The notes under the pieces were generated by a model. That model was not told where the DNA came from and made no database searches. It saw nothing but the letters and a program-made list of their open reading frames with translations. Below, piece by piece: positions 57,584 through 64,000 of a stretch of 64,000 nucleotides of DNA; position 1 is the stretch's first letter; the number at the start of each line of letters is the position of its first letter. Both the position numbers and the translations under genes were made by a program. The DNA is from Lepisosteus oculatus (lineage: Eukaryota > Chordata > Actinopteri > Semionotiformes > Lepisosteidae): the NCBI RefSeq assembly GCF_040954835.1, contig NC_090704.1:45202979-45266978 (forward strand). The letters run 5' to 3'.

Positions 57584-57840
57584 GGAGGCATGCAGGCAGA
57601 GAGGCACCAAACTGCTCCTCTCGCACAACGACTGTTGCTGCTGCTGCGAGATTCAACAGCCAGAGTGGGAAGGGCTGCTGTGACCACTACCTTCTGCATC
57701 GCACGGCTACTCCCGCTCGGCAAGAGAACTTGAGGAGGGCTGGCGTTTAGCCAAGGAGTCTGCAGGGCTCCGGAGAGCTCCGATCGAGAAGACAGAAGCA
57801 CCGGCGGGTGCCAGGGTCACAGCCCAGCCCGGGCCGGGCG

Positions 57841-58467
57841 ATGTCTCTGGACGAGAAGGAGAAGACCCAGGTGCGGCTGGTGTTCCTGGGGGCGGCCGGC
57901 GTGGGCAAGACCGCGCTGATCCGGCGCTTCCTGCAGGACACCTTCGAGACCAAGTACCGGCGCACGGTGGAGGAGCTCCACAGCAAGGAGTACGAGGTCG
58001 GCGGAGCCAAGGTCACCATCGAGATCATGGACACCAGCGGCAGCTACTCCTTCCCGGCCATGAGGAAGCTCTCCATCCAGAGCAGCGACGCCTGCGCCCT
58101 GGTGTACGCCATCGATGACCCCGAGTCCCTGGAGGCCGTCAGGAGCCTGCGGGACGAGATCCTGGAGGTCAAGGAGGACAAGTCCGCGCCCATCGTCGTC
58201 GTGGGCAACAAGGCGGACCGCGAGGACGGGCGGCGGGTGTCCAGCGGCGACGTGCTGTCCACCGTGGAGCTGGACTGGAACAGCCGCTTCCTGGAGGCCT
58301 CGGCCAAGGAGAACGAGAACGTGCTGGAGGTGTTCCGGGAGCTGCTGCAGCAGGCCCGGCTGCCCAGCCGCCTGAGCCCCGCGCTGTGGCGGCGCCGCGA
58401 GACCCTCCCCGCGGGCGCCGGCCCCCGGCCGCCCATGAGCAAGACCAACAGCTGCGCCGTGTCCTAG
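57841..58467 (+). CDS. Ras-dva-like small GTPase, single exon
   Basis: This is a Ras-superfamily GTPase of 208 residues, best matched to Ras-dva, which in Xenopus acts in FGF/Agr signalling during anterior ectoderm and forebrain patterning. The GTPase boxes are all present: G1 GAAGVGKT (17-24), switch I with TVEE (42-45), G3 DTSG (64-67), G4 NKAD (123-126) and G5 EASAK (152-156). The tail ends CAVS, a farnesylation box, so it is probably membrane-bound. The residue at the Ras Gln61 position is Ser68 (DTSGS), and Ala19 replaces Gly12, which predicts low intrinsic hydrolysis. RASD1-type GTPases also have DTSG but are longer at the N-terminus. The start is ATG 57841; the same frame is open further upstream but contains no ATG. 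No intron is seen, as expected for the family. Confidence 0.82.
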   Translation: MSLDEKEKTQVRLVFLGAAGVGKTALIRRFLQDTFETKYRRTVEELHSKEYEVGGAKVTIEIMDTSGSYSFPAMRKLSIQSSDACALVYAIDDPESLEAVRSLRDEILEVKEDKSAPIVVVGNKADREDGRRVSSGDVLSTVELDWNSRFLEASAKENENVLEVFRELLQQARLPSRLSPALWRRRETLPAGAGPRPPMSKTNSCAVS

Positions 58468-59159
58468 CGGCCTGGGGGGGGGGGCGGAGCTCACGGGGTT
58501 GTCACGGGAACGGGCCGAGGAAGTGACTCTGGTCCTGCCTCCGAACCTCACCCCGCCCCACCCAGCCCATCTCCAACCCCAGCCCACCTGCCCCCTCCCC
58601 CCAGCGCCTTCAGGAGGAAGGGGCACGTCGCTGCGGGACCCTCGCACAGGGCGCAGGCGGGACGGTCCGAGGGAGGGAGATTGAGCCGACGGCTTCTCCG
58701 CACGACGGGGCCAGTCTGCGCCTGTAAACGATCCCGTTCCCGTCTCGGCGCGCTGCGGGGCTCGACGAGAAGACTTCCTGCCCTTCAGAGGTCGTGTCTG
58801 CTCGTCTCCACTCCGCCACGCCGTGAGACGGCCGCATGCGCCACGCTTGTGCTGTGCTCGGCGCTTGAATTTTAAAAGCGCGTTCATTTCATGCATCTAT
58901 ACAGTTCCTTGGGGGGGATAATTGAACTCCAAATGCTGTAAATAGAAACGTCTTTCTTGGTGTTTTGAAGCCGCCTGCGATGCACGGGAGCAGGATTTAG
59001 GCTTACGGCGTGACCTGCCCTTCTTTCCGACTAAGACCCCGAGTTCATGTGTCGTGTTCACTGCGGTTTGTACGTTTCAGTATTGCGTTGCACGAACGTT
59101 AACGAGCACCTTTTTGTTTTCTACCTGGATCTTTATTTGGGTATTTGATTTGAAATAAA
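58468..59159 (+). other. Ras-dva 3' UTR
   Basis: GC-rich sequence directly after the TAG stop becomes AT-rich towards AATAAA at 59154-59159. A second AATAAA at 59269-59274 could extend it. Confidence 0.6.
59154..59159 (+). promoter_or_regulatory. Candidate poly(A) signal, Ras-dva
   Basis: AATAAA is followed by a GTGCGTGCGTGTGTGGTTGTG stretch, a typical GU-rich downstream element, which makes it the likeliest site. It lies 687 nt after the stop codon. Confidence 0.75.
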
Positions 59160-61149
59160 AAAAACCGTCCAATGTGCGTGCGTGTGTGGTTGTGTTTTGT
59201 TACTTGATAAGACTTGTTTTCTTAATTTTGTTACTTGATGTTACTCGTTTTCTTAATTTTGTTAATCTAATAAAAACAGAAATGCCTCATCAGCAACCCG
59301 TGTGAGAACTCCCGGAACGCTCCCAGAAAAACGTCATTAACACGCAAAATATGCAAAATGGAAAATATTTTTTTACGTGATTATTTTCGCATAAAGCTCT
59401 TAAAACGGTACCTTGAAGGAAAATTGGTTTGCAGATTCACGATGGTCAATTAAGTTATCAAGCTGTACATTTGTTCTCACCCAGATAAGAGGTAAATAAA
59501 ACGATTACATTTCCTGACGACACTGGGAAATCAGAACAATATATTTATACTAATTTTCTGACAGTTAAGATCCTTAACATGCGCTTCTATTTCACTGTTC
59601 TGTGCCTTAGTCGTGGTACCGGTTAAGAGCTCGTTTTGGCTCAGAGAATCCCCAGGTTACATACCTGTGCGGGTACTGAGGTACAGGTGAGTCGGTGGGG
59701 CTCAGCGATGGCTCCGCTGGTCCTTTCCTAGTGCGACACCAACCCCTGCCTTTCGGGAACAGACCTCCTGATACCCGGTTCCCCTGCAGTTCTTCAAAGT
59801 CCAATAAGAGCTAAAAAAAAACTACACGCGTTTGGAGAACACAGGCGGCTCACTCGGTTTTGAAGTCATTGTTCCCCAAATTGGGTGGTTAATAATTCAT
59901 CCCCGTAACATTTACGGTATCATTTTTTTTAACTTTAACCCAAAATAGAAACAAAAAAAAACTTTCCAGAACCGCGAAGCCCACCGTTTTATCTCATCTA
60001 CGCGTAGTGATCGAGCGCCGCCTGACGGAGAAGGTAACAACATTCGTGGTGTGTCGGAAAACTGGTGCTGGACATAATTGAGCAGGCTTGCGCCAGAGGA
60101 AACTTTCGAATGCGAGAAGGTTTAGTAGTTCTCAAGATGAGATCTGCATCGGATGTTGTCCACTTTATTTAACTCTGGGAGAAAATAAGTGTTTTTTTTT
60201 ATCAGGAGATTTACAGTTATTTTGTATTATTTCAATACGGGAGGGGGGTGCATACAGCAGAACGGCATGTAATTAGTAAAATACACAATCAATTCCCCCA
60301 ACCCGTTTCGCGCATTACTCCTCAGCTGAACAGACATTGCCTTCCTGCCTTGTTAACACGGGTGAGGAGTGCAGAGCGGTCGGCACGCTGAATGGTCGCA
60401 CTCTGCCCCCTAGCGGTGTCCTCTTCGCATTACCTGTCAGTGGTGGCGGCCCAGACTGCGCAGGCGTGATCACGGCGTGTTAGCAGGTGCGTTTGAGTGA
60501 AGGAACCCCAGGCAAGCAACTGGAGACAAAAGACTATTGTTCCCGATATTGTTTAGTAGGAAGTGGTCTTGTTCCTGCAATGCAAATGATGTTAAACTTT
60601 CCACGGAAATTCACAGTTTTAAAAACGTTTGTGTAAGTGGGAAAACAATGAACTCGCTCGATCAATCAAAACTGTGATTCTCAGTTTCTAAGACCGTGGC
60701 TTTCTACATGTAAAATGTTTTATTAAAAATGTTAAATTAGTTTCAAGGTTAACTTCAGGCAGCGGAGGTTGATAAGATTTGCTCACATCAGCACCAGATC
60801 TCCTGGGTTATCCGTTTGAGTTGTAGTTCTTACACTGCATAACCATCAGTATGATAGCGGATCAACAGAAGTGTGTCGTACAGCCGAAGCCTCTCGCTCG
60901 GGAAACTCCCAGCTAGAAGAGGCCATGTATGAAAAAGATTAAGGTGACAGCTTTTACATTTTCTAGACAATGTAGGGAAGCAATGAAAAACAATGATGGG
61001 ATATAGAGTTACAAATGCAGAATTAAATCAAGGGATGTTATGTTAGAGCTATAAGACATTAGTAAGGCTTCATTTACTGTGTAATATTGTGTGCAATTAT
61101 GGTCGACATGTTAGAGGACTAATATTGCTGCTTGGAGATCCGTCCAGAG

Positions 61150-61490
61150 ACGACCCTTGGGTGGAAGGGAGTGTCCTGCACTGCTGAACCTTTTTAGCCT
61201 TGAGATGACGTGGGGACCTGAGACATGTTCAAAATCCTTTCTTCAGCAGGATCAGTGCAACACAAACCAGAGGGTGCAACTCTCTGGATGTGCGTTTGAT
61301 TTCGAGAAGAGGGGGGCATTTCTTCCCCCAGAGGGGTAAGTGGGAGTGTGGAACGAGCTAGCCAGGCACATTGCTTGGAGCTGGTACCCCCGGCGTCTGT
61401 CCAGGCACAGCTGGAAGAGATCTGTGGGCCAAGTACCCGGATGGGCTGAGTGCCCTTCTCCCAGCCCATCCGGCAACAGCACAGAGGATC
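61150..61490 (+). mobile_element. CR1/L2-type LINE C-terminal relic
   Basis: AGCCTTGAGATGACGTGGGG, TGTTCAAAATCCTTTCTTCA, CAGAGGGTGCAACTCTCTGG and GGGGGCATTTCTTCCCCCAG follow the LINE ORF end (RLRGDLIxVFKIL...TRGH...GGxFFxQR-VG-WN). Frames are broken by indels. It is the longest LINE piece in the window. Confidence 0.65.
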
Positions 61491-61679
61491 TGTGAGGATC
61501 GGTGAGATCCGATTGATGCTGCCACTAGTGAGGACACTTTCTAGAGGACCGGAGATATGGACCACTGTTTTTGGATGATATGTTTTGAGAAAAAAATCTA
61601 TCTATAAACACACAACTCGAGTGTCGTCTAATTGGGAAGATAAATCAATGACATGTCACAATGAAAACAAGCAGAAACA

Positions 61680-61917
61680 GCTGTGGCTGAGCCCTGTTGT
61701 ACAGCTTGCAGGGCAGGCTGGGATCCTGTCAAGGCCCTTGAGCAAGGCCCTTAACCCCAGCTGCTCCAGGGGCGCCGTATAAACGGCTGACCCTGTGCTC
61801 TGACCCCCAGCTTCTCTCCCTGTCTGTGTGTCTCATGGAGAGCAAGCTGGGGTCTGCGAAAAGGCAAATTCCTAATGCAAGAAATAGTATATGGCCAATA
61901 AAGTGATCTTATCTTAC
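61680..61917 (+). mobile_element. tRNA-derived SINE, 5' truncated
   Basis: It shares TTGAGCAAGGCCCTTAACCC, CAGCTGCTCCAGGGGCGCCG, TGCTCTGACCCCCAGCTTCT, TGTGTCTCATGGAGAGCAAG and CCTAATGCAAGAAATAGTAT with the RPTOR-intron copies. It ends AATAAAGTGATCTTATCTTA. The tRNA-like head with its B-box is missing or replaced. Confidence 0.8.
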
Positions 61918-64000
61918 TCAGAGAAAACACAACTGACTTTTAATTCACACAGAGGTTATCCCGTGCTTCTTGATACTGGAGAATGAGGATGTCAGGGAGG
62001 GGTTCGACCTAAATGTGGTTTCACAAGGGACAACAACATTCAGGATTAGATGCTTTGTGAATGTTTGTCTTCACCCGCTTGATTACTGGGCAGCCTGCTG
62101 GCCACAGGACGAGGAGACTCGAACCCCATTCAGAGGGAGCGAGCCCAGGGGGAGCAGCAAGGTGGAGATGGGCTGGGGAGGGTTGCTCGAGACAAGTGCA
62201 AAAAGGGGCATTTGAATTAGATATATAGAGCTCAGTTCCATAACGGTTGTGATAAGGCACAGCTGTGAGAGACTGACCAGTTGCTTTCCCTCCTCAGGTT
62301 AGCCAGGTGTGGGGTAGGTCTTTGCTTCAGTCAGGGATTGGTATAAGGCACTGAGGGCAGGATTTAGTCTGCACTAGGAGCAGGGCAGGGATTGCTGGCT
62401 ACTGTCACTGCTCGGGCTAGATTTCAGATTGAAACCAGACTCTCACACTGAACACACTCCAACAGACGTCAGACAAGGGGGTAACGATTTGAAAATTTAA
62501 AAAATTGACAGCATCTAAAACCTAAATCATCAGGTATTAAGTCTCATATAGTATAAATTACAGGTGGCTTATGGCCCATGTGTAAGCATGTCTGTTTGGG
62601 CAGACATAGGTGACTGAAAGGCTCAGTTCCCAAAAGAGTTGGTGTAGAATTTGAAGGACACGTCTGTGCACATCTGGGGCTGCTGTAGAACGGTTTCACA
62701 TTAGCTTTGGACAGGAGAGAGAGTGACTAGATCGGTCATGAAACAGCCCCAGCGCTGCGGGGCAGAGGCCCACTATTTACACCAGGATGCAGAGCAATGT
62801 GGCTTCTGGCGGAGACACAGCCAGCGGCGTGCTTCCTCTTTCCAGCGCTGTGCAGAGAGAAGGTGCATTGTTCCGCTGGTGGCAGACGAGGAAGTGCAGC
62901 GCCGATCAGTTACTCTCTGGTTCCTCTTTGCAGGCAGTTTTGACATCGTGCCCCTCTCCTCTGGCTTCAGACGCACAGCTCCGGGTGACGAGGAGAGACG
63001 CTCGCCGATGACCAGGTGGGGACTGTGTGCGAGGGGCTCGCTGCTCTGCTCTGAAACCAGACTTTTATATGGCTTGGGGGGGGAAGGCAAGCAAAACCGA
63101 CTCTGGGGTTGCACAAGGACAGCAGGTAGGCCCTCAATTTTTCACTGCATTGACAGGGTCCTGCTGTTTATATTCTTTCATATAGCTCTTTAGTGTTGAT
63201 CTCAGTGCTGAACTGCAGCAGCCCTCTGCTCTCGGGCTCAATGCTGTAACAGCTGCAGCACTACAAGCCATACAGCCCTTTGCCGCAAGATTCTTTTTAC
63301 TCAAGAGCATAAAACATCATTCGGAACATTGTAAATAACCTTAAGGCAGCTGGGGGGTGACTTGCCAGGTGCAGCTCAAGACCGGAGCTCATGCAGGCCG
63401 TCCCACATGCATTGTCCTGTAGACCATTTCATCGTGCTGTTTTCCTCCAGGAAGGGAGTGTCCAGGGCAGCCGGACAGGCGCTCAGCCACAGCTCCTGCC
63501 CCTGGACTTGGTCGAAGCTCCTCAGTGACTACTGTACAAACAGCTGAGGAGTTTGGAGCGAGTATAGGGTCAGGAGCCTAAATGTTCCCGTAGCGGACCT
63601 CAAAAACCAAAGAAGTGGTGGTGAAGATTTGCTCTGTTCTGCCAAAGTGTGCCTATCTAGGTCTGACTACTACTTTGTGAGGATTAAAGCAGAGCAAATA
63701 CCTTGAGAACCTAGAGTTATCAGTCCTCACTGGGTAAGCTGCTTTTATGGACCAAATGCTGGATTAGATCTAGAAGTGCCGTTTGGTTCTATCCTCTGTT
63801 GAGCCCCACTTCTGTGGAGCACAGAATAGTAAATAAAATTGGATTGCAAGTGTTGTGGGAGATCTTCTTTATCCAAATGCATGCGCTCAGCCCGTGTGAT
63901 CGGTTCACTTCACAGACACGGACGTCTGGAGTTTATGGTGGGTCCCACCGCAGCAGGGCTGCTAACGAACCATTCCTGGGAATGCACTGGCGATAGGGAG

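Larger units (their letters stand above)
59160..64000. other. Intergenic region downstream of Ras-dva
   Basis: No gene is recognised. 61150-61490 is a LINE relic and 61680-61917 a SINE copy, both listed. The remainder is AT-rich or mixed DNA with nothing I can name; frames near 62.7-63.2 kb have no family resemblance. Confidence 0.55.

Noticed and set aside
57808-57840. Upstream in-frame extension of Ras-dva
   Set aside because: The extension starts at GTG, not ATG. The ATG at 57841 gives the MSLDEKEK start expected for the family.
57817-58896. Long minus-strand open frame (359 codons) across the Ras-dva gene
   Set aside because: It is antisense to a GC-rich coding exon, where stop codons are rare. 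Its composition is low-complexity (Gly, Ala, Arg, Leu) and it matches no family.
62723-63193. Plus-strand open frame of 156 codons near the window end
   Set aside because: It has no family resemblance, an equally open opposite strand and no conserved motif. It could be reconsidered if RNA evidence exists.

Overview
This is vertebrate nuclear DNA, most likely from a ray-finned fish. The genes have many exons, GT-AG introns and AATAAA poly(A) signals. Intergenic DNA is littered with tRNA-derived SINE copies and CR1/L2-type LINE tails of kinds common in fish. The repeat types and compact PECAM1-like gene would suit a non-teleost such as gar, bowfin or sturgeon, but that is inference. Nothing prokaryotic is present.

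Three genes are supported, all on the + strand. (1) 291-4716: the last five coding exons of RPTOR (Raptor, the mTORC1 scaffold), encoding the final 176 residues of its WD40 propeller; the rest of the gene lies upstream of the window. (2) 9573-27927: a complete PECAM1 (CD31) gene of 16 coding exons. It encodes a 768-residue type I membrane protein with a signal peptide, six Ig domains (one exon each), a transmembrane segment and a tail with three ITIM-type tyrosine motifs. (3) 57841-58467: an intronless 208-residue Ras-family GTPase with a CAVS prenylation box, best matched to Ras-dva, a family reported as absent from placental mammals.

Region by region: 1-5162 is the RPTOR 3' end and 3' UTR. 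5163-9350 is non-coding, with a GC-rich block at 5440-6270. 9350-28150 is PECAM1, whose introns hold SINE and LINE relics, a three-unit dispersed repeat (12285-13270) and a GC-box/CCAAT/ETS cluster that could be an internal promoter (21253-21368). 28151-57470 is about 29 kb with no recognisable gene; it holds LINE and SINE relics, a 157-nt foldback (41964-42120) and an A-B-A' duplication (55178-55853) with a second B copy near 52.4 kb. 57475-59159 is the Ras-dva unit with a compact octamer/CCAAT/TATA-like promoter. 59160-64000 is non-coding.

The genes do not form an operon or a shared pathway. Raptor acts in nutrient signalling, PECAM1 in endothelial and leukocyte adhesion and inhibitory signalling, and Ras-dva in anterior ectoderm patterning. 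All exon boundaries were set by hand from reading frame, splice consensus and recalled human RPTOR and PECAM1 sequence. No alignment or database search was run.
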